DNA from: Otatea glauca
Taxonomy: Eukaryota > Streptophyta > Magnoliopsida > Poales > Poaceae
Assembly (NCBI GenBank): GCA_036346275.1
Contig: CM070715.1
Location: 72,341,667-72,405,666 of the forward strand
Direction: 5' to 3'
Length of the DNA stretch: 64,000 nucleotides
The notes under the pieces are model-generated. The model did no database searches. It saw only the letters and a program-made list of their open reading frames with translations, and was not told where the DNA came from. The translations under genes were made by a program, and so were the position numbers. Within the stretch, counting starts at the first letter, position 1; every line of letters begins with the position of its first letter. Below, in pieces: positions 1-11,987 of the stretch.

Positions 1-1676
1 TAATAGCTAAGTCCCAATTTAATCGAAAGCATTTATACATGTGAAATAATATGCAATATGGTAAAACAATAAAGAAATTTTATAAAAATGGGTTCAACAT
101 GATCAAAGCACAACTTTCCTTAGAAAAACCCTTATTCTTGCTCTGGATCATGGTCTTGAATCAATGATTCCTCTGCGGACGCTTCGCACAATTCGACGTC
201 TACGCGAAACGAGAGAGAATACCAAATAAACACCAAGATAGAGAGAAAACAATCTCCAAAAATCAAATAAAATTTACCATGAAATAGATCTCAATTTTAA
301 TTTTTTTAGAAATTTGAATTACCTCAATCAGAGCTTGTAAGAGGAAGAACGGGCTCGTGGAAGATTCCAAAATCATAAAAACCTGAAAATTGGAAAATAC
401 CGAATTAATCAAATTATTTTTATACGGGAAATTCTATTTTTAACGCGTCTCGCTGACGTCAGCCCTGACCCGATCCTTTCACAGGCTGACTCGTGTCCCT
501 GGTATATGGACTGAGTCCACAGACCAGATCCACGGGCTATGGCCAGAACTTAGTGAATCGGGTCTACATGATCACCCCGCTGACAGCGGGCCCTGCACAA
601 CAGCTGACTTAACGCCAGCGCAGCATCCACGCAAGCTGCCACGCAACCACCACGTCAGCAGAAAAAAGTGACATGGCAGCCACGCGTCAACCCGGTGTTC
701 GGCCACGCGGGATAGCGGCGCACACGGTCCTAGGGTCGTCGTCGGCGAGAACGGACGGCACCACTGGGAAGAGCTCATCTTCGCGCAAGTGATGACACAG
801 TCCATTACTTACCTACAACCTTACTTCGTCGGCGACAAGGCGAAGAACGACGATGGTTCTAGGGTTCACGGTGACGTGGCGTTCTGGCGGAATCTTGGCG
901 TCGACGACGAGCGCACGGGCTGCTCCTTGACGAGGCGAAGCTAATGAAACCGACGGCGAGGTCTAGGACGCAGAGAAGGCGGCGAAACAATGGTTTCTTC
1001 CTCGGTGGCTGTACTGTAGAAATCTCTCGATTGTGAGCAAACTACGACGCCTGAACACAAATTGCCCTAGGTTTATGATTAATCCGACCAAAGCGCATCT
1101 TCTGCTCCCCTTTTATTAGCGGAGAAGTCCAGGACGGCCACGACTTGGGAAACCCTAGCCATGACGCGTACACCAGCTTGACATAGAGTTCGTCCCAGAG
1201 ACGGCTTAGGGAATAAATCACACCTCCGTACACGTGGGGAAACGAACGGTAGAGATTCACTCGGGCACGGTTCAATCTGCGCCGTTCATCCAAAATTGAC
1301 GGCCACGATTAATTCTAGGGTTCGGTTGCTGCACAGGCCGGGCTGCTCGAATGATTGGGCTGGGCCTTTTAGGATTCCCGCCCAAAACTATTTAAGATTT
1401 TTCTTTAAAAATAATTTCAGTAATTACTGTAATTAGTTCTAAGCAATAAAAATATCAGGAAAAATCCGAGAAAATTCTCAAAAATACTTTGTGACATTTT
1501 GAACTCAAATAAAATATTTTAGCCAAACTTTAGATAAACTTTATCTTTACTTTAATACTTTTCAATAAAAGGCCAAAAACAAATATTTTTAATAAATTCC
1601 AATAAAATCCAGAAAAATCATAAAATGCATATATAACAATATAATATTATTTTAACCCAAAAATTGGGATGTTACA
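1..1676 (-). mobile_element. Gypsy LTR, 5' portion, truncated by window edge
   Basis: Read on the minus strand, the sequence starts TGTAACATCCC at 1676, the usual start of large grass Ty3/Gypsy LTRs. It runs through AT-rich U3-like DNA into GC-rich DNA and off the left edge. A TATA-like AATAAAAGGGG lies at about 1107-1117 on the minus strand, plausibly the LTR promoter. Open frames here are short, show no retroelement domain and are not called as genes. The other LTR and the coding region are not in the window, so family and completeness are unknown. Confidence 0.55.
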
Positions 1677-2875
1677 AAAAGCTAGTGGTAGGACCACTAG
1701 TCAGATGCTTGTCCGCTCGAGTGACTCCTCTTCTTTGGTCGGAGCGACCAGTGCCTCCTCTGTAGGAGGGTGCTCCTCGATCTCCCTACCGGCAGAAGTA
1801 TCCTCCTCAACTGTTGCGGTCTTCTCGACGACTTTAGTTGTCGCCACCGGAGAAGGATCAACCTCCTCTGTGTTCGGCGGATTTTGACCGACCAGTGGTT
1901 TGCCACCACTAGGCAGAGAATTCTCACCTTCAGCATCAACTCGGCCTACTTGCCCACTGGTCGGAGTAGCCTCTTCAGTCGACACCAAAATATTTTTTCC
2001 ACTGGCCGAAGCAGCCTCTTCGGTCGGCGCCAAAATATTTTTCTCACTGGTCGCTGCTAGGACAGCCAGTGAGTCGACTTTGGCACTGACCTGTGCCGCT
2101 GCGCCCTAATCCTTAGGAGGATAAGAAGCAGTTGCCCGGGGGCTGAAAATATATAACCTAATACAGTTACAGAAAATGAAAGGCCTTGAGTAATAAATTC
2201 TTATTTCTCAAGAATTGGGGGCTAGCTAACAAGGATTAGGACCCTGCTTTCCTTTTTGGGCCCTCTCTTTTTAATAATTCGTGGCTATGCGCTGGTAAGT
2301 GGTCCTGTCAAACTTATGTCCATAATACACCAAGCCAAAAAGCCCATCCCAATCCGAACAGTTAGATCTCTGACTAGTTCAGTCAAGGATGGTCAAAGTG
2401 AGCTTCACACTGGTCGTCTCCAACCAGTGACATGGCCACCCCGACCAGCAAACTGGTCGAGGGCAAGCAGTTTTTTCGGCACAATTCTCCATGTGGATAG
2501 TTACTTGACAGAAGTGCGTAACCACATGGGAGTTATTACAAGAAAAGGCGTCCCCTGGTGAGAAGACACCAGTTAACAGAAAAAACGTCTCTCGGTTACA
2601 AGACATCCTTCCAGAACTTAACTGCTGTCCCTTCATGAAGGATAAATAGGAGGACGATCGGACAATCAAAGAACATCTGGCATCAGACATTTGCAATCTC
2701 GCACTCTCTGTAATTACATAAGATCATCTTGTAATCTAAACTTTCTGTCATAGCCGCTTGGCTAATAAAGAAGCACTCCTGTTATTTCCATTGTGTCCAT
2801 TTCAATATCCAGGAGCCTATACATAATAAAATTTACGTAAGCTCAGTTTAGGGACCCAAGGTCTTGGACATCGAT
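1677..2875 (+). mobile_element. 3' end and LTR of a Gypsy-like element (fragment)
   Basis: The stretch 1677-2225 is rich in ACTGGTCG/CGACCAGT words and ends at a purine-rich tract (AATTGGGGGCTAGC, about 2213-2226) that looks like a polypurine tract. The following 650 bp have LTR features: a TATA-like GATAAATAGG at 2641-2650 and AATAAA at 2764-2769. Its end (AGCTC...GGACATCGATA, 2850-2875) resembles the end of a second fragment at 17380-17897. The fragment is cut on the left by the Gypsy LTR and on the right by CACTA DNA. It contains no sense-strand domain. Confidence 0.42.
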
Positions 2876-3245
2876 AGTTAGTAATATGGGTTCTAATTGC
2901 ATTATATTCAAGGTCTAGCTTAGTAAGGAGAGAATTTGAAGATTGTTTAGATCTAGCTTGTAGAATCATGTGTTCTTGGTGATCTAAGGTTAGTAATGGG
3001 TTCTAATTGCATTATATTCAAGATCTATCTTGGTAAGGAGAGAATTTCAAGATTTTTTTCCATGTGATCTTGGTAATCTAAGGTTAGTAATTGGTTTTAA
3101 CTGAATTATTATATTTAAGATTTAGGTACCTAGTTTAGTGAAGAGAGAATTTGAAGATAGTGTTTAGATCTAACTTGTAAATCCATTTGTTCTGTGTTCT
3201 ATGATAATAATTGGTTATATAATTGCATTATATTCAAGAAGTAGC
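2876..3245 (+). repeat. Degenerate ~110-bp tandem repeats in the TNP2 leader
   Basis: About three imperfect copies of a unit holding GGTTCTAATTGCATTATATT, CAAGATCTAGCTTG and GGAGAGAATTTGAAGAT are found here. The complement of the same unit is in CACTA element C at about 51490-51830, also just upstream of the transposase start. It therefore belongs to the CACTA family leader and not to the flanking LTR. Confidence 0.6.
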
Positions 3246-3330
3246 TAGTAATGCATAGTTTAAGAATATGTGCATGCGCACACCTAGTGTAATTCAATAT
3301 TTAACACTAAATGTTATATGCGTAGCGCAG

Positions 3331-5559
3331 ATGGACCGAAGCAGGATGTATGCTGAGAACTGTGCGAGTACCGTGTACATTAATAGCGTCTCCACTTTTA
3401 GAAGAACTACAGAGAAGGATATGTTTAATAAGGGGTGCAGTTTATGTCTTGTCCATGCATTGACTGCAAGAATACGAAGATGTTTTGAAACTTTGCGCAG
3501 ATCGAAGCACACTTGGTTCTGAGGGGGTTTCAAAAGGGGTATACATGTTGGACCAGTCACGGTGAAGAGTAGGATATACAGGAAGCAGGTAGTATTAACA
3601 TCGTCGATGAAGTCAATGATATACCTGATGATCATATTGATTGTGCTTCCGATGAGGATAGGTTGCAGTATGACAATCTGAATCAGATGCTGCGTGACAT
3701 AGAAGGGAACCGTGATGGCAGAGAATATGGTAAATTCCAGGGCTTGATGGAGGATTCGGAGAAACCTTTGTTCCCAGGCTACAAGTAGAAATACACAAAG
3801 TTGTCATCCGTGCTTGAATTGCTGAAATTGAAGGCAAATAACGGTTGGTCTGACAAGAGTTTCACAACGCTGTTATGTCTATTGGCGAACATGCTTCCAG
3901 AGGGAAAAGAGTTACCGACAACCACCTACAAAGCTAATAAGGTTCTTTGTCCCTTGGGAATGGAAGTAGAAAGAATACATACATGTTCGAATGACTGTAT
4001 TCTGTATCGCAAAGAGTACGCAAACTTGCATGTATGTTCAGTGTGCGACGCATCCTGGTACAAGCATAACAGTCATTCACATGATGACGGCGAGGGCATC
4101 GAGGTGATGAAAGGACCTGTTTCTAAGGTGGCATGGTATTTACCTGTAATTCTTTGTTTGAAGCGTTTGTTTGTGAACCCAAATGAGGAAAAACTGCTGC
4201 GTTGGCACTCGAAGGAGCGTAAGAATGATGGAATGCTAAGGCACCCTACTGATTCCATCCAGTGGAGAAACATCGATAGGAAGTTTCAAGAATTTGGTGC
4301 GGATATGAGGAATATAAGGTTTGGATTGAGTATAGATGGAATGAAACCTTTCGGTAACATGAGTAGCCGACATAGCACTTGGCCCGTGAATCTCTGTATC
4401 TACAACCTTCCTCTTTGGTTGTCTATGAAGCGGAAGTACATTTTGTTGTTTGTACTTTTCTAAGAACCAAAACAACCTGGGAACGATATTGATGCGTACC
4501 TAGCACCATTGGTGGAAGATCTGAAAACACTATGGGTTCCTAGGGTACAGGTGTGGGATGCATACAAACAAGAGAACTTCACTTTGCACTGCTGCTATTC
4601 TGCACCATAAATGATTACCCTGCCCTTGGTAACCTATCGGGCTAGAGTACAAAAGGAACCAAAGCCTGCACTCACTGTTTAGATGATGATACCGAGAGTG
4701 TGTGGCTGAATCACTCGTATAAAACCATGTACATACGTCACCGTAGGTTCCTTCGGAGGAATCACCCATACCGCAAGATGAAGAAACAATTCGATGAAAT
4801 GAACGAAAACGGTTCAGCTCCAAAGCCTTTAAGTGGGATAGATGTTCGTGATATGGTTAAGAACTTGGATGTTGCGTTTGGAATGGGACGTAAATCGAGA
4901 TCCCTGAGAAGAGCATGTGGAAGAAGAGATCAATATTTTGGGACCTACCTTATTGGGAGCACCTAGAAGTTCGGCACTGCATCGATGTCATGCATGTAAA
5001 GAAGAATGTCTGTAATAGCTTGATTGGTCTCTTACTGAATATTAAGGGCAAAACAAAGGATAGTATCAATGCACGGCTTGACTTGGTCGATATGGGCATA
5101 AGACCTGAGTTAGCACCGAAAGATACCTATAAAAGCTGAATGTACTGCGAACCTGCTTGTTACACTTTGTCCAAGGTTGAGAGAACTGAACTGTGCCAGT
5201 GCTTACATAGTGTGAAAGTTCCATGTGGTTACTCCTCCAACATGAAGATACTTGTTTCGATGCAAGATTTGAAATTAACTTGTATGAAATCTCATGATTG
5301 TCATGTGTTGATGACACAAAATGCTCCCTGTGGTAATTAGGAGTATTTTGCCGGTCAAGGTTCAGGAGACAACCACGAGGCTGTGTTATTTCTTTAACAC
5401 AGTTGCTCAGAAGGTCATCGATCCCAAAGTACTAGATGCTCTGTAGGCTGAGGTGGTGATGACTCTATGTAATCTTGAGATGTATTTCCCTCCGTCATTT
5501 TTCGATATCATGGTCCATCTCATTGTTCACCTTGTGATAGAGATAAAGATGTGCGGGCC
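3331..5559 (+). pseudogene. CACTA TNP2-like transposase, N-terminal and catalytic part (broken)
   Basis: The start ATG at 3331 (MDRSRM...) matches the start of the transposases in elements B and C. In order: an N-terminal Transposase-associated-like segment (3331-3530, frameshifted, most of its Cys pairs lost); a long open stretch 3801-4463 (GWSDKSF, LCPLGMEVERIHTC, VAWYLPVILCLKRLF); the Transposase_21 core with LSIDGMKPFG near 4327-4356; then HCIDVMHVKKNVC near 4976-5014 and LEMYFPPSFFDIMVHL near 5473-5520. The frame is broken by several stops and small frameshifts. The coding sequence breaks at MCGP (5559), where a Gypsy element inserted, and resumes at 9398. A functional copy would cut at CACTA ends; this one cannot be made intact. 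Confidence 0.88.
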
Positions 5560-6308
5560 TGCTGGGTACGGTGGCCTGATCTTCCGACAGGTACTGGTAA
5601 GTCGATTGGTGGAGAACTCGACGTTGACGATCCGGCTTCCAATCAAAACTGATTCGAACCCTGCAATCGCTACACCACGGCTCCGTTGGTTATCAACCAC
5701 GCACAAACACGGTTGACCTCGCCAAGAAGGCTTATCCCTGCATGCGAATCGAGAACACAAGCAAGAACGTAGAAGATGCAATCTGAAATTGCGAATAATA
5801 TTAAGCACACGAGTTGGGGTTCCACAAACCGATGAACGCGAAGAACCCACAAAGTGTCTAGTTGTAATCTAAGCAAAACCCATCTATTCTAGCGACGGCT
5901 ACTGAATATGTATGAGGAAGAGGGCAAGGGAGGTGGCCAAGGGGGTGTCCGTGAAACCCTAGGTCGTACAAGGCCTTTGGGCCCAAGTGGAGGTGGCGCA
6001 GCACCTGGCAGATTCTGTTCGTCATATTGATTTGACGATTTCCGTTGATCTATAAGGAGTTTGGACCTGAAACCACTTCCGTTGGAAATCTCTCTTCGCG
6101 AGCTTCTTCGTAGAGTCTAAGAACGCCTCAATTGGACTTCGTATGACCTAGATATGGTTGTTTTATTGACATACTGTCCTGGGGCCGAACTGGACTCGTG
6201 AACGAATTGAGCTTGATCTTGGGCTGGGATTGGAGCATCAGAAGTTGTTGGGCCCTTGTCTTGGTTTGAGATAGAAGCATAGCTTGCTGGGCCGTCATGG
6301 TCTTATCA
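5560..6308 (-). repeat. 3' LTR of the gag-only Gypsy element
   Basis: It starts TGCTGGGTACGG and ends TCTTATCA on the plus strand, and matches 8645-9392 along its whole length with scattered substitutions and small indels. Confidence 0.92.
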
Positions 6309-7519
6309 TCCTCCCCTTCTTGATTTTGAGTCGTCCTCGACTCAAACTCATTGGCTGCAAAAGGTTAGTAACAAGAGGCGGCAAAGAAAGCAACATATTC
6401 TTTGGTTGTTGATAGAATGGCACATTAAAAGAAGATTTCAAAATGGTACAAATATAAACTCGATGCACCATGTACTTTTGTTTATCATTATATTTGCCAA
6501 TAGCATGAAAACTAACACTAGATGACCATGACAAATTAGCAGGTATAGAAATTCTCTCCTCTAAACAATTGAGATCACATATGACACCAAATTCAATGTA
6601 ACCCAAAGTATTAAAGGAAGACAACAGTTTAATCTCATCCTTTTCATTAGCAAGGTGAATAACATGATTATTTTTAGCACACGTGTTTAGATTAGAAATA
6701 AAACTGACATGTTCATTCACTAGTTGAGGCATGGATGGGATAGCAAGTATCTCCTGTCCCTCCTTCTCTTGCGTGTTTTCCTTCTCGTTCTTGTTCTCAA
6801 TGTTCTGTGAAAGGTTAGTAGCAAGTGGAAACTCGACAAGATGCTGTTCTTCCAAAGAAAATTCTTCACTTTGGCAATTATAGACACTAATTTCAGCAAG
6901 ATGTCTATCATGTTCAATTTGATTTTCAATCTCACAAGCAAGATTAAATAAACTAGAGAGAGAACTATATTCCTTATCAACAAGAATACCCTGAATTTTC
7001 ATATCAAGTCCATTTAAGAATTTTATTTCCTTAGCTTCTTCAGATTCATCTAACCCACAACGCAATTACAAAGTTTCTAATTCCTCGTAATATGACTTGG
7101 CAGTTTTATCACATTGTTGTAGACATTGCAATTCATAAAGTAACTTTTAGAATGATAAGCGGAACAAATTCATCTCTCATAAGTCGTTTCATATGTTTCC
7201 ATGTTTGTGGTACTGGCTTATAAGTACAAAAATCGTTCCACCAAATTGATGCACAGAGAGTTAAAGCACTAGCAGCAACTTTAATTTTTCGTTTATTACA
7301 GAGGTTACATTGCGAAAGAATTTTATCTACCTCTATTTCCCAATCAATATAAGCATCAACACCAAATCCGTTATAAGAAGGAAGAACTGGAAAATTCTTA
7401 CCTTTACCAGTAGAAGGAGATGAATTAAAGTTTGGTTGGTGCTTATGATCTTTTTTATCAAGTGCATTCTCCCTGTTTTGAATTTGCTTGTTCATAGTCT
7501 CATTCATCTCACGAAGCAT
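6295..7519 (-). pseudogene. Gypsy gag gene (frameshifted), with unusual C-terminal extension
   Basis: The first open segment (7519-7133, 128 aa) is a Ty3/Gypsy gag core: YNGFGVDAYIDWEIEVDKI, then KVAASALTLCASIWWNDF and TWKHMKRLMRDEFVP. A frameshift near 7147 and a stop near 7066 separate it from the second open segment (7065-6295, 256 aa), which starts with the expected gag continuation (LRCGLDESEEAKEIKFLNGL). It then runs on as about 190 residues without a zinc knuckle or protease motif and ends just inside the 3' LTR. In complete relatives pol would follow gag; here it is absent. The extension has no recognisable domain. With the frameshift it could not make a full gag protein unless the breaks are sequence errors. 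Confidence 0.8.
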
Positions 7520-8630
7520 CTCTCGGGGCTCGTGTTACTGTCTTGGTCCTCCGGTACCCCTGCAATTACTAGTAGAAACAGAAGATAGCCCAAAGTATTA
7601 TCCCTATCAACTACTAGGTACTGGCCAGTGGGATCACAAACTCTCACGCGTCTTACCACACCCTTACAAATGTTCTTACCAAAGCAGCAGGTGGTACAAC
7701 CGGCGGCTGGTTCGTGATACTGTGAGGGCGTGAGCGAAGCGATTGTAAAGGAGAACCTGAACTGATAAGAAGTATGTGGAGCTCGGAAGGAAATATTTAG
7801 TAGCAAGGAATAAGCAATATCGAAATCAGATTAGCAAGCTGAATAAATGTCCAATGTACTCATCACAGTTGCTGGCATAAATGTGTTCCTAGAACTAGTT
7901 TAACCTAGCAAGGGTTATATCAAAGCACATAGGACTCAATGGATGCAAGCAATTCTGATTATCTGCTTCTTTTTCCCTCTTTCTGCTTCTTTTTGCTTTT
8001 TTTTCTTCTCTCTGATTTTTTTCAGTGCGGCTTTTTTTTTTGCACTTGCCTTTTGTTTTCCTTTCTTTTAACTCAAATACAAAACAAAAATCTCACGTTT
8101 TGGAACAAGACAAGACGTTAAACAGATGACCAAAAAAATTGGCAAAAACAGCACAGGAACATTCCGGGGCTCGGAACGCAGTCTCAGGAGCTGATTTTGA
8201 GGATCTAGAATAGGTCTTTGACCTATAGATGTTTCAGATGCGCGTTGTCGTTCTCTTCGAAACAAAAAAAAGTACGTCCCAATCGGAGTTCATATGCAAA
8301 AGTTATGGCTGTTTTACTGAACACTACACAATCTAGAATTGCCTGCGACTTCACTTCTTCCTTTCGATTAGGGCTAACAGTGCAAAACAAGAACTAGGGC
8401 AACGAAAAGGCACAACTAGAAACTAGGATCACGACCTCAAACCAGCAACAAGATGACGACGATGGACACAAATTCAACAAAGCAAAACTGAAACGAAAAT
8501 TGCTAAGGCACAAGGGGTTGTAGGACAATGGAACCGATGAAGAACTTTTTGTAGGGCAATTTTTTTCTGGACTATAGGACGATGGCAAAACAAAAGTGGG
8601 GATACAAGAATTACCTATCGGGCAACCGTA

Positions 8631-8642
8631 GCTCTGATACCA
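8631..8642 (-). promoter_or_regulatory. Primer binding site (initiator Met tRNA)
   Basis: The minus-strand sequence TGGTATCAGAGC lies two bases from the end of the 5' LTR (8645). It is the standard plant initiator-tRNA primer site for first-strand synthesis. Confidence 0.92.
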
Positions 8643-8644
8643 CT

Positions 8645-9392
8645 TGATGGGAACAGTGGCCCGATCTTCCGACAGGTACTGGTAAGTCGATTGGTGGAGA
8701 ACTAGACGTTGACGATCCGGCTTCAATCGAATCGATTCAACCCTGCAATCGCTACACCACGGCTCCGTTGGTTATCAACCACGCACAAACACGGTTGACC
8801 TCGCCAAGAAGGCTTATCCCTGCATGCGAATCGAGAACACAAGCAAGAACGTAGAAGATGCAATATGAAATTGCGAATAATATTAAGCACACGAGTTGGG
8901 GTTCCACAAACCGATGAACGGCGAAGAACTGACAAAGTGTCTAGTTGTAATCTAAGCAAAACCCATCTATTCTAGCGACAGCTACTGAATATGTATGAGG
9001 AAGAGGGCAAGAGAGGTGGCCAAGGGGGTGTCCGTGAAACCCTAGGTCGTACAAGGCCTTTGGGCCCAAGTGGAGGTGGCACAGCACCTGGCAGATTCTG
9101 TTCGTCATATTGATTTGACGATTCCTGTTGATCTAGAAGGAGTTTGGACCTGAAACCACTTCCGTTGGAAAGCTCTCATCGTGGGATTCTCCGTAGAGTC
9201 CAAGAACGCCTCAATTGGACTTCGTATGACCTAGATATGGTTGTTTTATTGACATGCTATCCTGGGGGCCGAACTGGACTCGTGAACGAATTGAGCTTGA
9301 TCTTGGGCTGGGATTGGAGCATCAGAAGTTGTTGGGCCCTTGTCTTGGTTTGAGATAGAAGCATGGCTTGCAGGGCCGTCATGGTCTTATCA
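8645..9392 (-). repeat. 5' LTR of the gag-only Gypsy element
   Basis: It is the partner of 5560-6308. It begins TGATGGGAACAG and ends TCTTATCA on the plus strand, followed by the GGGCC target duplication. Confidence 0.92.
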
Positions 9393-9397
9393 GGGCC

Positions 9398-10264
9398 CGT
9401 GTTCCTACGTAGCATGTACCCATTCGAGAGGTATATAGGAATTCTCAGGTCCTACATACAGAATCAATCTCGATCGGATGATAGCATTGTCGAAGGTTAT
9501 GCAACTGAAGAGGTTATCGAGTTCTGCGTCGATTACATGGCTCTGGTCGAACCAATAGGTGTGCCTCGATCTCGCCATGAGGGGAGGCTCCAGGGCATCG
9601 GGACCATCGGAAGGAAAGCAATCACGCTTTATCCGGTTGCCTACGCTCAAGCTCATTTCACGATTTTGTAACACATGGCTGTAGTGTCCCTGTACATCGA
9701 CGAGCATAAGCACTGGCTACGGTAAGAGAATCCAATGCGGCAGGAGTCTTGGACCATGAGAGATCAGGATATGAAGAGCACAAACCAGAATTGAGGTGTC
9801 CACATAGAAGAGTTCAATATCGCTAGGTCGATGAGAAGCTCCTACAATGGGTTCATAGAGGAGAATAGGGAGCTCAACTATGTACTATTCAAGATCCCCT
9901 TATTTCGATGCCGTTGGATCCACCTCCAGCAGGCGAAGGTTGATAAGTACGGTGTCACTACTGTCGACCTCGCACGCGTCGAATACCAAGATGAACCATT
10001 CGTACTCGCTAACCAAGCTATTCAAGTATTTTATGTAATCGACCCGTCCAACAAGAAGAGACATGTAGTTCTTCAGGAAAAAGGATGATTGTCAGAGTAG
10101 AGAATATAGTAGATGAGGAAGAATACAATCAATTTGACAAGTTGCTTCCTATCAGAAACGGCATCACGGTCCAGGAAGAACAATCCAAGGAAGCTAGCTA
10201 CACACGCATCAATCATCATGAAGGGCTAATTTTTATACAAAAGAATAAGCAAGTGGAGTTATGA
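9398..10264 (+). pseudogene. CACTA TNP2-like transposase, C-terminal part (broken)
   Basis: This continues the gene interrupted at 5559. VFLRSMYPFERYIG and GYATEEVIEFCVDYM form the DUF4218-like region. A DUF4216-like segment follows near 9890-10110 (PLFRCRWIHLQQAKVDKYG, DEPFVLANQAIQVFYV). A small frameshift near 10080 moves the frame to RMIVRVENIVDEEEYNQFDK, which ends at the TGA at 10262-10264 (KNKQVEL). Stops occur near 9670 and 9720. The order of domains is that of complete CACTA TNP2 proteins, so only point lesions and the retroelement separate this from a full gene. Confidence 0.83.
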
Positions 10265-10369
10265 TTTTAAGTGTACTATTCAACATAATAGAGTTGTTTT
10301 TAATGAGACGCCTGAAATTTGGAACAACTTTGTGTATGCATCTGATTTATTTAATAAAGTTTCCTTTCT

Positions 10370-10480
10370 TTTACTGATGTTGGTTCATCCACAATTTCAT
10401 ATACATTATGCAATTCCTTCACTGATGTTGGTCCATCTACAATTCCATTTATATTATGCAATTCCTTCACTAATGTTGGG
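10370..10480 (+). repeat. 48-bp tandem repeat, about 2.3 copies
   Basis: Unit copies start at 10370, 10418 and 10466 (ACTGATGTTGG, CAATT, CATTATGCAATTCC). The array lies between the transposase stop and the internal promoter of the second CACTA gene. Confidence 0.8.
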
Positions 10481-10486
10481 TGCTGA

Positions 10487-10573
10487 TGGATATCAAAGAT
10501 GGTTCTACTGTGATAAGACACATCACAAACGGTTCTAAACTAAAACTATTTGTGATACAGGCTCTATAAATAG
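10487..10573 (+). promoter_or_regulatory. Internal subterminal-type repeats plus TATA box (second CACTA gene)
   Basis: Two hairpin-like pairs of the kind found at the element ends (AAGATGGTT...TGTGATA and CATCACAAACGGTT...TTTGTGATAC) end at 10558. TATAAATAG follows at 10565-10573. A leader exon and the second gene lie downstream. The same order (repeat cluster, TATA, GC-rich leader, second gene) occurs in CACTA element B near 40.9-41.1 kb. This is inferred to be the promoter of the second gene. Confidence 0.6.
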
Positions 10574-10574
10574 A

Positions 10575-10909
10575 TGTTCCCGCATAACCTTCAGTTACAC
10601 TCTTCAGCGCTCAAAACCCTAGATTTGTCTCCTGACGCTTTGTCTCCCATTGCGGCGCCTCTCCCCGACCTCGCCGATGCCCCCAGCCTCACCGCCTCCC
10701 TGGCTAGCCTCTCCCCTCGCGGCGCCTCACCCCTGGTCATCACCATTGTTCCTCCCTCCCCTGTCCTACCGAGCTCAAGAAGTCGCCGCTGAGCTCCCCC
10801 TCCCCATAGTCTATTGCCACTGAGATCCCTCATTGCTGCCGAGCTCCCCCATCACCCTTGAGCTCGCCCTATCCCCCATCGCCTACGAGTTCTCCTCTTG
10901 CTCGCCAAG
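10575..10909 (+). other. Putative leader exon of the second CACTA gene
   Basis: GC- and C-rich DNA downstream of the TATA box contains an open frame (10574-10792, 72 aa, Pro/Ser/Ala-rich, no domain) and ends at a good splice donor, CGCCAAG|GTAAAC (intron from 10910). Roughly 1 kb of AT-rich, intron-like DNA follows before the next coding segment at 11988. It could be untranslated or encode a short N-terminus. The matching position in element B (40640-40955) is also GC-rich. Confidence 0.45.
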
Positions 10910-11987
10910 GTAAACCGGCCCCTCTTCTAACGTTTTAGGCATTGCTAGGTTTTTTTTATCTCCTTGTAATCTATTCGTGATAACGAACATGTAATAATTC
11001 GTGATAATGAACAAACAAATCAAGATTTAAGCGACGCTTTTTTAGAAACATCGGTACTATGACATCCACTAGTACTACTTGTGTGACATGCTTTTCTTGG
11101 CTGTTTTTAGCAACTTGTGCACACGAACTGAAAGAAACACACAAAATTTGTTATGGAGAAACATCGATACTGTGACACGCTTTGTTAGCTTTCAGTTTCC
11201 AGTTTGAAAGAAAAGGCACTGTACTAAAGATTGCTAAATTGTGTAATCTATGTAGTCTAGTCTATTGTTGTGTTCGCTTGAATGGACTGCTGAATCATGT
11301 TCCAATAAAAATTCATTCTCAAGACATGGTCGAATGCAAGCTCACAAATCATACTTGGAACTTATACCTAATATATACCTCTATATTGCAACTGTATGGC
11401 AAATAGTAAAAAAAGAAACAATATTTTATATAGTTGCCAGCTTGTAATGTTGAAATAGTTCAATCTTGACAATTTTCCCCCAAGGCAAATGTTTGAAGGG
11501 TTGATAATGGATCATTTGTAAGAAAAAAAATTCAAATATTGTCCAAATTACATCAAAAATATAAAGTCCTATCACTTCTTTCTATGTAAAGGAGCAATTA
11601 GCAATTTGTTGACATCAAATTAAACAAGACAAGATACCTCTAGCTTGCTTGATAAGCTTTTAAAGTGCTTAAAATGAAACAAGTCAAGAATTAAAGAATC
11701 ATAATCCTGCTTTGTTATTCCTATTAAAGAGGACTGATCTACACATTTTTGAAGCCAAGCTTATGCATGAAAAAGAAGTTACATAAAGATTACAAGAGTA
11801 TGACCAAGTTATATAAAAAAGACAGTTCTCAAATTTCTCTTCTACTTCCCTAGTACGTAAAAATATACTCTCATATAATAAATATACTTAAGGGTCTAAT
11901 ATATTTACTACCTTTGTACCCATCAAATAAAATCAGTCATCAATTGGTAGCCTTCCTTGCTTGATTCCTTTTCTTTTCTGTTAAGCC

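Larger units (their letters stand above)
5560..9392 (-). mobile_element. Gag-only Ty3/Gypsy retrotransposon (TR-GAG-like)
   Basis: Two direct repeats, 5560-6308 (749 bp) and 8645-9392 (748 bp), begin TG and end CA and flank 2.3 kb. The 5-bp duplication GGGCC (5555-5559 and 9393-9397) is perfect, and removing the element plus one copy rejoins the CACTA transposase frame (MCGP-VFLRSMYPF). On the minus strand the initiator-Met tRNA primer site TGGTATCAGAGC (8631-8642) lies 2 bp inside the 5' LTR and the polypurine tract AAGAAGGGGAGGA (6309-6321) abuts the 3' LTR. The interior encodes only gag; no protease, RT or integrase is seen. It must have moved using enzymes from another element. The LTRs differ by a few percent by eye, suggesting a fairly recent insertion. 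Confidence 0.9.

Noticed and set aside
1701..2033. 110-residue acidic Thr/Glu/Pro-rich minus-strand frame
   Set aside because: Antisense to the retroelement fragment and made of repeated CTGGTCG-type words; no family resemblance.
7504..8726. Several ~100-residue frames in the leader of the gag-only Gypsy element
   Set aside because: No similarity to retroelement proteins, mixed frames and strands, located where an untranslated leader is expected.
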